From Bacteroides sp. UBA939 (GTDB lineage: Bacteria > Bacteroidota > Bacteroidia > Bacteroidales > Bacteroidaceae): a DNA stretch of 33,086 nt. Both the position numbers and the translations under genes were made by a program. Of this stretch, positions 8,659 through 18,364 are shown in pieces. Below the pieces are notes generated by a model that did no database searches, was not told where the DNA came from, and saw only the letters and a list, made by a program, of their open reading frames with translations. Each line of letters opens with the position of its first letter. The first letter of the stretch is position 1. The DNA lies in NCBI RefSeq assembly GCF_002293435.1, contig NZ_DBDF01000036.1:1-33086 (forward strand). Reading direction: 5' to 3'.

Positions 8659-11600
8659 ATGATGAAGAATAAACTCTCCCGGATACTATGTATAGCACTG
8701 TGCTGCGCACCTTTATTTGCCACAGCACAAACTAATGAGAAAACCACTTCCCCTCAACGACTCTACCGGGAAGGACAATCGTTATTCCAACAGAAAGCAT
8801 ACGCCGCCGCCATCCCGCCATTGCAAGCATTCGTGCAACAAACAGGCGACGAAGACAAAACCCTGTCCCACACAGGCGAACGAATGGAAGCAGAATACAT
8901 GCTGGTGTGCGCAGCCTATGAACTGAAAGATGCCAAAAGCATAAACAAGCTACAGGCCTATCTGGACGAGTATCCCGATACTCCTCATACCAACCGGCTC
9001 TATGCGCTAATGGCCTCCGTCTATTTCTTTGAAGGCAAATACGATGAAGCATTGGCAATGTTTAACCCCGTCCGGCTTCACCTCTTGAGTGATGAAGAAC
9101 GGGACGACATGACGTACCGTCTTGCCACCTGCTATCTCAAAATCGGGAACGTAAAAGAGGCCGCCATCTGGTTTGAAACCCTCCGCAGCACCGGAAAGAA
9201 GTACACGGACGATTGTACATACTACATTTCTTATATTCGCTATACCCAGCAACGCTATGACGAAGCGCTGGAAGGTTTTCTGTCTCTTCAAGGCAACAAG
9301 AAGTACGGCGCTCTTACACCTTATTATATAGGTGAAATTCACCTCATCAACAAGAACTACGACAAAGCGGAAGTCGTAGCCCGGAATTATCTGTCGACCT
9401 ACCCCAACGACGAATATGCAGCCGAAATGTATCGCATACTTGGCAGTGCCGGATACCACTCCGGGAAATATCAAGAAGCAATAGCAGCTTTCGAGAAGTA
9501 TGTGGGAAACGACGAAGCACCAACCCTCCGCCGGGATGCCCTCTACATGCTTGGACTCTCGTACTATCACAACGGAGTATATACCAAGGCAACCGAAATG
9601 CTGGGCGCAGTTACCACCGAGAACGACGCACTCTCCCAGAATGCCTATCTACACATTGGGCTGTCATACCTGCAATTGTCAGACAAGAACAAAGCACGCA
9701 TGGCTTTTGAGCAAGCCGCTGCTTCCAACGCAGACGTGCAAATCAAGGAGCAGGCCGCCTACAACTATGCCCTTTGCATACACGATACTTCCTATTCCGC
9801 TTTCGGTGAGTCTGTTACTGTTTTTGAGAGATTCCTTAATGAGTTCCCCAATTCCCAATATGCGGATAAAGTCAGCAGCTATCTGGTGGAAGTGTATATG
9901 AACACACGCAGTTATGAAGCTGCATTAAAATCCATTGAACGTATCGCCCGCCCCAGCGCAGCAATCCTGGAAGCCAAACAAAAGATATTGTTCCACCTCG
10001 GCACGCAAGCCTTCGCAAACGTACAGTTTCAGCAAGCTATCAGCTATTTCGATTCGTCCGTAGCTTTGGGACAGTATAATGCTGGGACAAAAGCAGATGC
10101 CATCTACTGGCGGGGAGAAGCATACTACCGCCTGAACCGTACGCAGGAAGCCGCCCGGAACTTTACCGAATACCGGAATCTTGCCACAAACCGGAACTCG
10201 GAAACTTACGCATTGGTACACTATAATCTTGCCTACATCGCTTTTAATGAGAAAGATTACACGCTTGCCCGGGAACGCTTCCTTGAGTTCGCCCGGTTGG
10301 AGAAAGGAGAAAACCCTGCCGCACTTGCCGACGCCTATAACCGCATAGGCGACTGTTACCTGCATGTGCGCCGTTTTGACGAGGCAAAACAATACTATAC
10401 GCAGTCTGAAAATATGGGAATGCCCTCGGGCGATTACTCTTTCTACCAGCTGGCTCTGGTTGCCGGCCTGCAGAAAGACTACAACGGCAAGGTAGCTTTA
10501 CTGAACCGGTTATCCGATAAATACCCTGCTTCGCCTTATGCGGTGAACGCACTCTATGAAAAGGGACGTTCATACGTGCAAACCAACAACAGTCGCCAGG
10601 CGATTGCCGCCTTCAAAGAGTTATTGGAGAAATATCCGGAAAGCCCGGTCAGCCGCAAAGCAGCAGCCGAAATAGGCTTGCTTTATTACCAGAATGATGA
10701 TTACGACCAGGCAATAGATGCTTATAAACAAGTCATAACCCGGTATCCGGGCAGTGAAGAAGCACGCCTTGCCATGCGCGACCTGAAATCCATATATGTA
10801 GACGCCAATCGTGTAGACGAGTTTGCCGCATTAGTCGAAAAGATGCCCGGAGCCATCCGTTTCGATGTTAGCGAACAGGACTCACTGACATACATTGCCG
10901 CCGAAAAGATCTATATGAAAGGGGATATCGCTTCGGCGCAAGCCAGCCTCAACCGTTACCTGCAAAGTTTCCCCAACGGAGCATTCAGCCTCAACGCGCA
11001 CTATTATCTCTGCGTAATCGGGAAAGCGCAAAACGATGAACAGGCGGTACTTACTCACGCCGACAAGTTATTGGAATATCCGGATAACCCCTACTCGGAA
11101 GAAGCGCTTGTGGCACGGGCTGAAATATTCTCCAACAACAAAGAGTACGGCCAGGCATTAGCCGACTACAAACTGCTGAAAGCCAAAGCTACCACTGCCG
11201 AGCGTCGCCGGTTGGCAACTACCGGTATCTTGCGCAGCGCCGCCCTGATACAGAATGATGCAGAAGTAATCTCTGCCGCTACCGATTTGCTTGCCGAAAC
11301 CAAGTTAACGCCCGAACTCCGCAACGAGGCTTTATACTACCGGGGCAAGGCTTACTTGAACCAGCGTGCGGATAATAAAGCTGCGGATGACCTCCGGATT
11401 GTAGCCAAAGATACCCGTACGCTTTACGGCGCCGAGGCCAAATACCAGGTTGCCCAACTACTGTATAACACCGGTGATTATACCACTGCCGAAAAGGAAA
11501 TCATTGATTTCATCGACCAAAGCACCCCACATGCCTATTGGTTGGCACGCAGTTTTATACTTCTATCGGATGTTTACGTAGCAATGAACAAAAAGCCGGA

Positions 11601-11697
11601 TGCACGCCAATATCTGTTGAGCCTCCAACAAAATTATCATGCCGATGATGATATCAAGGAAATGATTCTCGATAGATTGGAAAAACTTAAACAATAA
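8659..11697 (+). CDS. Large periplasmic tetratricopeptide-repeat protein
   Basis: 1012 residues with an N-terminal signal peptide (LCIALCCAPLFATAQ), so exported. Nearly the whole mature chain is TPR or TPR-like helical hairpins: repeated patterns such as YYNNGVYTKA-type helices, YQEAIAAFEKYV, FQQAISYFDSSV, SRQAIAAFKELLEKYP and YDQAIDAYKQVITRYPGSEEA recur about every 34-40 residues, many with the BamD/YbgF-like ending YP-S-A. No enzymatic domain is visible, so a scaffold or adaptor role at the envelope is inferred. The downstream gene codes an outer-membrane beta-barrel, and the two are on the same strand with a 160-base spacer holding a repeat array; they probably act together. Start is one of two tandem ATG codons (8659 or 8662), placed after an exact -7 box. 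Confidence 0.9.
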   Translation: MMKNKLSRILCIALCCAPLFATAQTNEKTTSPQRLYREGQSLFQQKAYAAAIPPLQAFVQQTGDEDKTLSHTGERMEAEYMLVCAAYELKDAKSINKLQAYLDEYPDTPHTNRLYALMASVYFFEGKYDEALAMFNPVRLHLLSDEERDDMTYRLATCYLKIGNVKEAAIWFETLRSTGKKYTDDCTYYISYIRYTQQRYDEALEGFLSLQGNKKYGALTPYYIGEIHLINKNYDKAEVVARNYLSTYPNDEYAAEMYRILGSAGYHSGKYQEAIAAFEKYVGNDEAPTLRRDALYMLGLSYYHNGVYTKATEMLGAVTTENDALSQNAYLHIGLSYLQLSDKNKARMAFEQAAASNADVQIKEQAAYNYALCIHDTSYSAFGESVTVFERFLNEFPNSQYADKVSSYLVEVYMNTRSYEAALKSIERIARPSAAILEAKQKILFHLGTQAFANVQFQQAISYFDSSVALGQYNAGTKADAIYWRGEAYYRLNRTQEAARNFTEYRNLATNRNSETYALVHYNLAYIAFNEKDYTLARERFLEFARLEKGENPAALADAYNRIGDCYLHVRRFDEAKQYYTQSENMGMPSGDYSFYQLALVAGLQKDYNGKVALLNRLSDKYPASPYAVNALYEKGRSYVQTNNSRQAIAAFKELLEKYPESPVSRKAAAEIGLLYYQNDDYDQAIDAYKQVITRYPGSEEARLAMRDLKSIYVDANRVDEFAALVEKMPGAIRFDVSEQDSLTYIAAEKIYMKGDIASAQASLNRYLQSFPNGAFSLNAHYYLCVIGKAQNDEQAVLTHADKLLEYPDNPYSEEALVARAEIFSNNKEYGQALADYKLLKAKATTAERRRLATTGILRSAALIQNDAEVISAATDLLAETKLTPELRNEALYYRGKAYLNQRADNKAADDLRIVAKDTRTLYGAEAKYQVAQLLYNTGDYTTAEKEIIDFIDQSTPHAYWLARSFILLSDVYVAMNKKPDARQYLLSLQQNYHADDDIKEMILDRLEKLKQ

Positions 11698-11709
11698 ATA
11701 GTGGGTAAA

Positions 11710-11819
11710 TTACCTATAAGTAGTTGGTCAACTACCCATAAGTAGTTAGCCATTTACCTATAGGTAGTTGAGCATTTACCTATAAGTAGTTGAACACTTA
11801 CCTACAGGTAGTTGAATAT
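11710..11819 (+). repeat. Five tandem 22-bp quasi-palindromic repeats
   Basis: Units begin at 11710, 11732, 11754, 11776 and 11798 with no length variation. The common part is TTACCTATARGTAGTTG (R = A or G). The core is a dyad: perfect TACCTATAGGTA in unit 3, near-perfect in the others, and AACTAC-ccataa-GTAGTT across units 1 and 2. The array fills most of the 160-base gap between the TPR gene and the beta-barrel gene and ends 38 bases before the latter's start. Confidence 0.95.
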
Positions 11820-11857
11820 CAAGAAATAAACCGTTTAGCAGAAAATAAAATAATTGT

Positions 11858-13606
11858 ATGAGGAAGATTATATATACATGCGGAGCAGTGGTCTTAACAG
11901 TCCTCTATCCTATTGGCACACAGGCCCAAAGACAAGTTAATGATAGCGTCTTGAACCGTACGGTTGTGGTAGAACAAGAATACAACCCAAATATCATGGA
12001 TGCTTCGAAGATTAATGTATTGCCTAAGGTAGAGCCACCGACGGTCAGTAAAAAAACTGTAGAATACGACACTACTCTTATGCCTGCGGGAGATATGCCT
12101 GCAAGCACCATGCAGGCTTACACCGGCATCGAGAATCAACCCGAAGCCCGGCACGGCTATGCGCGTCTGGGATATGGCATAGGAAATCTGGACCTGCGCG
12201 CCAACTACCTCTTCAATCTTTCCAAGAACGATAAGTTGAGCCTCAATTTCCTTATGGACGGTATGAATGCAAAGGTGAAAAGCCCTCAGTTTGATTTTAA
12301 AATGCCGGAAGAAGCAGATAGTCCCGAAATAAAGATTGATATGCCCGAAAAATGGAAGTCCTATCAATATCATACCCGTGCCGGACTGGACTATGTACAT
12401 GCTTTCAAAAACACAGACCTGAACGTAGCCGGGAATTTCGATTTGAGAAACTTCAACATGGCTCCTTCTTCTATAAACAGTAGACAGAAATTTACCTCCG
12501 GAGACATGCGTATCGGCATAAAATCTACCACCGATGCCCTACCGCTTCAGTTCCATGCCGAAGCAAACTTTTCACTCTTTCAACGCCGCTTCTATTACAA
12601 TCATTATGATGCCACAGAATATACCATAGGTATCAAAGCCGGCGCTATCGGCAAGATTTCGGAAGAGCAGTACGTTGGATTAGAATTAGCCATGGATAAT
12701 CTGTCCTACAGTAAACCGTCTCTTAAATCGAACACGTTCGTGGAATTAAACCCTTATTATCTTTTTGAAAACGAAGAATGGAAAATTCGTCTCGGCGCTC
12801 ATATAGACCTTGCTTCAGGTTTGGATAACAAACTACATGTGGCTCCTGACATAACTTTACAATACACTTTTTCGGATAGCTATATACTATATGCGCAAGC
12901 TACCGGTAAACGCCACATCAATGACTTCCGCCGGATGGCTACAATCAATCCGCATTCAGATTGCGACCACTACAATGAACGTCCTAATGCAACGTATGAA
13001 CGGATTAACGCAGCTTTAGGATTCAAAATGAGTCCGGTAGACGGATTGTGGTTTAACATGTATGGTGGCTATCAAGAGTTAAAGAATGACTTGGCACCAA
13101 TCTTGCTATTATACCAGCATTACGTACTCGAGGGCAATGAAAATCCCCAAGTTATAGACCCCAACAATTATAGGCATTTCTACAGAATATGTATGGAAAA
13201 TATAAACACCAGCAATATGTATGCCGGTGCTGAGATTCGCTATGACTATAAAAATACTATCGCATTTACAGCCAAAGGGATCTATCGTAATTGGAAAGCA
13301 TCCGAAAAAGAAAAAAATTCCGTACTATGGTTCAAACCTGCCTTCGAAGCAGATTTCAATATAGATATCCGCCCTGTATCTTCTGTAACAATTAACTTGG
13401 GTTATCAGCATCTACGCCGGGAAAAAACGGAAGGGATAAATGTAAATACTATCAGCAACCTGAACATAGGAGGTAGTTACGAACTCTTTGACAACATATC
13501 CATTTATGCCCGCATCAATAATTTGTTGAACAAAAACAATCAATATTATCCGTACTACTCCGCGCAAGGCATTAACTTCCTGGGTGGCATGAGCTTCCGT
13601 TTCTAA
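11858..13606 (+). CDS. Outer-membrane beta-barrel protein (TonB-dependent-receptor-like, no plug seen)
   Basis: 582 residues with a signal peptide (VLTVLYPIGTQAQ) and a long run of alternating amphipathic strands ending in the aromatic-terminated strand GINFLGGMSFRF, typical of an outer-membrane barrel inserted by BAM. The N-terminus of the mature protein carries the sequence NRTVVVEQEYNPNIMDASKI, followed by a proline-rich stretch. Strand periodicity (RARLNYLF-like, FHAEANFSLF, DISIYARINNLLN) resembles the barrel half of TonB-dependent receptors, but I see no plug domain, and the length is short for such receptors. Its place behind the TPR gene suggests a joint envelope function. No dedicated promoter is obvious; the 22-bp repeats lie directly upstream. 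Confidence 0.85.
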   Translation: MRKIIYTCGAVVLTVLYPIGTQAQRQVNDSVLNRTVVVEQEYNPNIMDASKINVLPKVEPPTVSKKTVEYDTTLMPAGDMPASTMQAYTGIENQPEARHGYARLGYGIGNLDLRANYLFNLSKNDKLSLNFLMDGMNAKVKSPQFDFKMPEEADSPEIKIDMPEKWKSYQYHTRAGLDYVHAFKNTDLNVAGNFDLRNFNMAPSSINSRQKFTSGDMRIGIKSTTDALPLQFHAEANFSLFQRRFYYNHYDATEYTIGIKAGAIGKISEEQYVGLELAMDNLSYSKPSLKSNTFVELNPYYLFENEEWKIRLGAHIDLASGLDNKLHVAPDITLQYTFSDSYILYAQATGKRHINDFRRMATINPHSDCDHYNERPNATYERINAALGFKMSPVDGLWFNMYGGYQELKNDLAPILLLYQHYVLEGNENPQVIDPNNYRHFYRICMENINTSNMYAGAEIRYDYKNTIAFTAKGIYRNWKASEKEKNSVLWFKPAFEADFNIDIRPVSSVTINLGYQHLRREKTEGINVNTISNLNIGGSYELFDNISIYARINNLLNKNNQYYPYYSAQGINFLGGMSFRF

Positions 13607-13691
13607 CAGGATACGGAGGGGAAAAAACATCATTTTTACTAAAAAAGAATATATTCTCTATTTATTAAGGTGGGGACAATTGTTTTTTTTC

Positions 13692-13699
13692 TACTTTTG
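13692..13699 (+). promoter_or_regulatory. -7 box of topA
   Basis: TACTTTTG is an exact TAnnTTTG match, 42 bases before the topA ATG and preceded by a T8 tract. No -33 TTTG at 19-21 bases is seen. Confidence 0.5.
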
Positions 13700-13741
13700 C
13701 GGGCAAATTAAGTGGCATGAGTCACTATAAAACAGAAAATT

Positions 13742-16093
13742 ATGTCCAAAAACCTGGTCATTGTCGAATCGCCGGCAAAAGCAAAAACAATTGAGAAGTT
13801 TCTGGGAAAGGAGTTTAAAGTTCTTTCCAGTTATGGTCATATACGCGATCTGAAGAAGAAAGAATTCAGTATCAATGTTGAAAAGAACTTTGAACCGAGC
13901 TACGAAATCCCGGAAGATAAGAAAGCATTGGTAAAGACACTGAAATCCGAAGCCAAAGGAGCTGATACCGTATGGCTGGCTTCCGATGAGGACCGCGAAG
14001 GAGAAGCTATCGCATGGCACTTGTATGAAGTCCTGAAACTACAACCGGAACACACCAAACGTATCGTATTCCACGAAATTACCAAAACCGCCATTCTGAA
14101 AGCTATCGAACAGCCACGCAGTATTGACATTAACCTTGTCAATGCCCAGCAGGCGCGCCGCATCCTCGACCGTATCGTGGGTTTTGAATTATCACCCGTA
14201 CTGTGGAAGAAAGTAAAACCCGCTCTTTCAGCCGGACGTGTTCAGTCAGTAGCCGTACGCCTCATTGTGGAGCGTGAACGCGAAATAAACGCTTTCCAAA
14301 GCGAAGCGTCCTATCGTGTTACGGCCGTATTCCTCGTTCCCGACGCAGAAGGCAAATTCGTAGAAATGAAAGCGGAACTGGCGAGCCGCCTGAAGACGAA
14401 AGCAGAAGCTCAGAAGTTACTGGAAAGCTGTCAATCGGCCACTTTCACCATCGAAGATATCACGACACGGCCGGTAAAGAAATCGCCCGCCGCGCCATTC
14501 ACCACATCTACCTTGCAGCAGGAAGCCGCACGCAAACTCGGCTTTACCGTTGCGCAAACCATGAGAGTAGCCCAACAGCTGTATGAGTCCGGAGCCATCA
14601 CCTATATGCGTACCGACTCAGTCAACTTATCCGAATATGCCATCAACGGCAGCAAAGTGGCTATTGCCAACATCATGGGCGACAAGTACGTGCATCCGCG
14701 CCATTTCAGCACCAAAACCAAAGGAGCGCAGGAAGCGCACGAAGCTATCCGCCCAACCTACATGGAGAATGCGCAAATAGAAGGCTCTTCCCAGGAAAAG
14801 AAACTGTACGACTTGATTTGGAAGCGTACTCTTGCTTCTCAAATGGCGGACGCCGAACTGGAAAAAACAACCGCAACCATCAGCATAAGCAATGCAGCCG
14901 CTACCTTCACAGCTACCGGAGAAGTAGTGAAATTTGACGGTTTCCTGCGGGTCTACAAAGAGTCTTACGACGATGATGTAGAACAGGAAGACGAAAGCAA
15001 CCTGCTCCCGCCGTTAAAGAAAGGCCAGCAATTGCAATACCAGGATATCACTGCAACCGAGCGCTTTACGCAACATCCGCCCCGTTATACGGAAGCAAGT
15101 TTAGTGCGTAAGCTGGAAGAACTGGGCATCGGCCGCCCGTCTACTTATGCACCCACCATCTCTACCATCCAGCAACGCGAATATGTAGAGAAAGGGGACA
15201 AAGAAGGCAAAGAACGTTCTTATAACGTAATCGCCCTGAAGAAAGACAAGATTAAAGATACTACTCGCACGGAAATGACGGGAGTGGAAAAATCCAAGTT
15301 ATTCCCCACGGATACAGGTACGGTAGTTACCGACTTCCTGATACAATACTTCCCCAGTATCATGGATTACAACTTCACCGCCAGCGTAGAAAAACAGTTC
15401 GACGAAATAGCCGAGGGCGACACGAAGTGGACAACTATCATGAAGACGTTCTACGAAACATTCCACCCGTCCGTAGAAACCACGCTTGCCACCAAGACCG
15501 CCCAAAAGACAGGCGAACGGACACTGGGTAATGACCCTGTCAGCGGAAAGCCTGTCAGTGTGAAGATTGGACGTTTCGGCCCCGTTGTACAAATAGGAAA
15601 TGCCGAAGATGAAGAAAAGCCTCGCTTCTCCCCTTTAAAGAAAGGTATGTCTATCGAAACAATTACTTTAGAAGAGGCTTTGGACTTGTTTAAATTACCA
15701 CGCACTCTTGGCGAAAATGAAGGGAAAACGGTCACTGTCAACATTGGACGTTTTGGTCCGTACATCTATCATAACGGCGCCTATACCTCACTCCCCAAGG
15801 ATGTAGACCCGATGGAGATAGAGTTGGACAAAGCGCTGGAACTGATAAAGGCCAAAGCGGAAGCAGATGCCAAGAAGCACCTCAAGAAGTTTGACGAAGA
15901 TCCGGAACTGGAAATTATGAACGGAAGATTCGGCCCTTACATCAGCTATAAAGGTAGTAACTATAAAATTTCGAAAGGCATTGTTCCGCAAGACTTAAGT
16001 CTGGAGGCTTGTATGGAAATCATCAAGTCGCAGAGTGACAAGGCTGCTACTGCTAAGCCCAAAAAGGGTAAATACGCCAAGAAGAAAGCATAA
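13742..16093 (+). CDS. topA: DNA topoisomerase I (type IA)
   Basis: 783 residues. Relaxes negative supercoils by transient single-strand cleavage. The TOPRIM domain begins at the N-terminus (LVIVESPAKAKTIEKFLG) and contains the acidic triad in ASDEDREGEA (Asp82, Asp84). The catalytic tyrosine is Tyr288 in ITYMRTDSVNLS. RIVGFELSPVLWKKV and LSAGRVQSVAVRL are conserved core motifs. The C-terminus has no Cys4 zinc fingers; instead three repeats with the signature GRFGP (GRFGPVV, GRFGPYIY, GRFGPYIS) mark the topoisomerase I C-terminal repeat family, then a lysine-rich tail. That architecture is usual for Bacteroidetes. It has its own promoter-like box and a strong convergent terminator after it. 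Confidence 0.98.
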   Translation: MSKNLVIVESPAKAKTIEKFLGKEFKVLSSYGHIRDLKKKEFSINVEKNFEPSYEIPEDKKALVKTLKSEAKGADTVWLASDEDREGEAIAWHLYEVLKLQPEHTKRIVFHEITKTAILKAIEQPRSIDINLVNAQQARRILDRIVGFELSPVLWKKVKPALSAGRVQSVAVRLIVEREREINAFQSEASYRVTAVFLVPDAEGKFVEMKAELASRLKTKAEAQKLLESCQSATFTIEDITTRPVKKSPAAPFTTSTLQQEAARKLGFTVAQTMRVAQQLYESGAITYMRTDSVNLSEYAINGSKVAIANIMGDKYVHPRHFSTKTKGAQEAHEAIRPTYMENAQIEGSSQEKKLYDLIWKRTLASQMADAELEKTTATISISNAAATFTATGEVVKFDGFLRVYKESYDDDVEQEDESNLLPPLKKGQQLQYQDITATERFTQHPPRYTEASLVRKLEELGIGRPSTYAPTISTIQQREYVEKGDKEGKERSYNVIALKKDKIKDTTRTEMTGVEKSKLFPTDTGTVVTDFLIQYFPSIMDYNFTASVEKQFDEIAEGDTKWTTIMKTFYETFHPSVETTLATKTAQKTGERTLGNDPVSGKPVSVKIGRFGPVVQIGNAEDEEKPRFSPLKKGMSIETITLEEALDLFKLPRTLGENEGKTVTVNIGRFGPYIYHNGAYTSLPKDVDPMEIELDKALELIKAKAEADAKKHLKKFDEDPELEIMNGRFGPYISYKGSNYKISKGIVPQDLSLEACMEIIKSQSDKAATAKPKKGKYAKKKA

Positions 16094-16104
16094 GATATAG
16101 GATA

Positions 16105-16156
16105 AATAATTGCGCCTCTGTCATTTGAGTAAACTCAATGATAGAGGCGCATTATT
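16105..16156. terminator. Bidirectional terminator between topA and the Rpn-family gene
   Basis: A long stem: TGCGCCTCT (16111-16119) with AGAGGCGCA (16143-16151), extended inward by TCATT/AATGA and TGAGT/ACTCA and outward by A+T-rich flanks. It serves two convergent genes, ending 11 bases after topA and starting 39 bases after the opposite gene. Confidence 0.75.
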
Positions 16157-16194
16157 GTATTGGTATACTCAAAAAAGCATCATTCACATATTTG

Positions 16195-17091
16195 TTATAG
16201 TGCAGCTATATCTTCCAAGGACAATCCTGTGCACTGAGAGATTACTTCAAAAGCTATACCCTGCTTTTTAAAATTTGCGGCAATAAGGCGTTGTTCTTCT
16301 GCTTTGCCTTCTGCTTTGCCCTCTACTTTACCTTTTTCAAATCCTTCCGTCAGTCCTTCTGCTTTGCCAGTCGCCCGTCCTGTCCGTATTCCACTATAAT
16401 ACAGCGTCTTTTCAACACTGATAATATCCCAGAACTTTTCATAGCCCAACAACTCCGCATCGCTAAAAGCCGACTCTTCCAATGCCGTCACAGCTTTCTT
16501 CACTTCCGGATTAGCCAGCAGTTCCTCGGGCACCTGGCGTGTATTCTCATCTATCTCCGTCAGGTAACGAAGCCACAGCACCTGCATTTTCTTTTCGGTG
16601 TAATTACGGGCATTGAACTTGGGAAGCTCCACAAATATCAACTGAAGCCCGTCGATTATCTTGTCCGAATTCTCCTCGTGCACCATGCGGTAGTAGTGGT
16701 AGTAGCCTTCCAGTTCAGGCTCGAAGATTTCGTTTACCAGGTTCAGAGAATACACCGGTTGCAACAGTTCGTACTGCTCGCCCACTTCAATCTGGCGCAC
16801 GTACGCCTTGGAGGCATTGAACAACACCCGTTGCCTGAATTCGGGAGACCATACCATCTGCATCTCCACAATGAACTGACGCCCGTTCTTGTCCTTGCAA
16901 CGTACGTCAACGATACTGTTCTTGCGTATGGGATTATCAGGAACCATTTCCGAAGGAAGGTATTCTATTTCCGTTATCTCCTGCTCGGCAGTAAGGGGGA
17001 GCAGGGCATTGAGCAAGCTCATCACCAGGTCGGGGTGTTCGCCGAACACACGTTTGAAAGTCAGGTCTGCTTTAGGATTTAAGTATTTCAT
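16195..17091 (-). CDS. Rpn family recombination-promoting nuclease / PD-(D/E)XK transposase
   Basis: 298 residues from the start at 17091 (MKYLNPKADLTFKRVFGEHPD), the usual opening of this family; an upstream Met would add four residues. The nuclease core is complete: Asp62 in IVDVRCKD and Glu76-x-Gln78 in FIVEMQM. Known Rpn relatives are DNA endonucleases that stimulate RecA-independent recombination; many Bacteroides copies are annotated as PD-(D/E)XK transposases. Near the C-terminus there is a Gly/Lys/Glu repeat (GKAEGLTEGFEKGKVEGKAEGKAE), a low-complexity linker common in the family and a likely site of length variation. It opens the accessory islet. A -7-like TAATTTTG lies about 25 bases upstream. 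Confidence 0.92.
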   Translation of the reverse strand: MKYLNPKADLTFKRVFGEHPDLVMSLLNALLPLTAEQEITEIEYLPSEMVPDNPIRKNSIVDVRCKDKNGRQFIVEMQMVWSPEFRQRVLFNASKAYVRQIEVGEQYELLQPVYSLNLVNEIFEPELEGYYHYYRMVHEENSDKIIDGLQLIFVELPKFNARNYTEKKMQVLWLRYLTEIDENTRQVPEELLANPEVKKAVTALEESAFSDAELLGYEKFWDIISVEKTLYYSGIRTGRATGKAEGLTEGFEKGKVEGKAEGKAEEQRLIAANFKKQGIAFEVISQCTGLSLEDIAAL

Positions 17092-17114
17092 AAGCAATCG
17101 CACGTTTATCTATG

Positions 17115-17122
17115 CAAAATTA
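17115..17122 (-). promoter_or_regulatory. -7 box of the Rpn-family gene
   Basis: On the minus strand TAATTTTG matches TAnnTTTG exactly, 23 bases before the start codon at 17091. Confidence 0.4.
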
Positions 17123-17587
17123 CATAAAAATCGGCTATTTGTATGCAGGTTGATATAAAAAACAAATCTTTTGCAACTCCATTTTGTCCATCATCATAGC
17201 AAATGAATAACAAGAATGTTCTTCCCTTAAGAAGCATTCCAAATATGGGATTGTATTATCAATTAAAAATTGTTCATTCATTTGCCTCTTTCATTATGGA
17301 GATTATTCCATTTCACCATTCAAATTCCTTTTTCTAACCTGCATAATTCATAGCAGCTTCTGATCTCCAGTATCACTTGTCCAGTTCAAGAGTTTGTATC
17401 GTCGGTTCGTCCCCTTTGATCTTTCTCTGTATTATCTTTCAGTTTCAATAGTTTCTTTTGTCAAATAGGCTCTCTTTTCGTCATCCTTTGCTCCTACTTC
17501 TTTGTTGTTACCCATGGATATCAGCCCGTTTGATTTGGTTTAAACAAGTATGATATGAAAATACGCTGTGTACAAGTGGGTGGTATA
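17123..17587. other. Degenerate gap before the IS remnants
   Basis: No supported gene in these 465 bases. On the minus strand a 27-codon reading frame starts at 17514 (MGNNKEVGAKDDEKRAYL) and then runs into a stop, with further in-frame residues after it that are again interrupted; this may be a decayed gene but has no recognisable relative. Confidence 0.4.
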
Positions 17588-17889
17588 TTACGCTGCTATC
17601 CGACGTAAGGTTTGCAGCATTTCTGCTCGATGTCGGTGTCCCTTGACAAAGTTAATTCGGATGATACTCTTACCTTCTTTAATCAGCACGGCACTCAACA
17701 TGATGCGCTGAATAAAGCTTTCCATGGTAAAACCTTCCATGGAGGTATCTTTAAATGCAGTGTACTTTATCTGGTGGATCAGCACGTAAGCCGCGGCATA
17801 AAGAAACAGCCTGAACTGGTTGACTTTGAACTTGCCGCAGGACATGCGATCCGCCCGCAAGCATTTCAGGTCTTTTAAAAACTTATAAG
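17588..17889 (-). pseudogene. IS1380-family transposase, C-terminal remnant
   Basis: The reading frame encodes FLKDLKCLRADRMSCGKF then NQFRLFLYAAAYVLIHQI and ends RAEMLQTLRRIAA, the typical C-terminus of IS1380-family DDE transposases (group 1), just past the region holding the last acidic catalytic residue. Only about 100 of some 430 residues remain and there is no proper start; the frame is still open. The 5' side is cut off at about 17890, where an oppositely oriented IS4-like remnant begins, so one element probably inserted in or recombined with the other. Confidence 0.8.
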
Positions 17890-17897
17890 AAGCTTCT

Positions 17898-18185
17898 CAT
17901 AACGCTTTTCGAGCCATGAAGACCAGTGGGTTCAATATAGAAGACACTCATCTGACGCATTTGGACAGAATGGAGAGACTGTTTGCAATCATGGGCATAG
18001 CATTTACATGGGCATATCTGGTAGGAATATACAAGCATACCATGATTAAACCCATAAGAGAACTCGCACATGGAAGAAAGGCGAAGACACTATTCAAGTA
18101 TGGACTCGAGGAGATTGCCAACACACTGATGAATCCATATTATAGACCAAAATTCGATATATTTAAAATTTTGTCATGTACTTAA
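17898..18185 (+). pseudogene. IS4-family transposase, C-terminal remnant
   Basis: Encodes NAFRAMKTSGFNIEDTHLTH, then AIMGIAFTWAYLVG and HGRKAKTLFKYGLEEIANTLMN. This is the C-terminal block of IS4-family transposases; the final Glu of the DDE triad should be the one just before NAFRAMK and is lost at the junction. About 90 residues remain of about 400. The frame is open to a stop at 18183. Non-functional on its own. Confidence 0.75.
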
Positions 18186-18364
18186 ATAGATTTCATTCAA
18201 ACCATTTATAATCATTATCACCATGAAAGGTAAGTTCTCGCTGTCTACCGATGATTCTTTTGATACTTTTATACGAAAATTATAGAGAAGAAAGACAATG
18301 TATTGTCCAGTTGAAGCTCTTGCTTTTGTCTTATTTTCATTTGTAATTATCTGATTTATAGCGT

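Noticed and set aside
11710..11819. CRISPR or transposon end
   Set aside because: Units are directly adjacent without spacers and no transposase gene is next to them.
18222..18284. 20-codon frame MKGKFSLSTDDSFDTFIRKL
   Set aside because: Too short and without leader, partner or recognisable motif; it may be chance.
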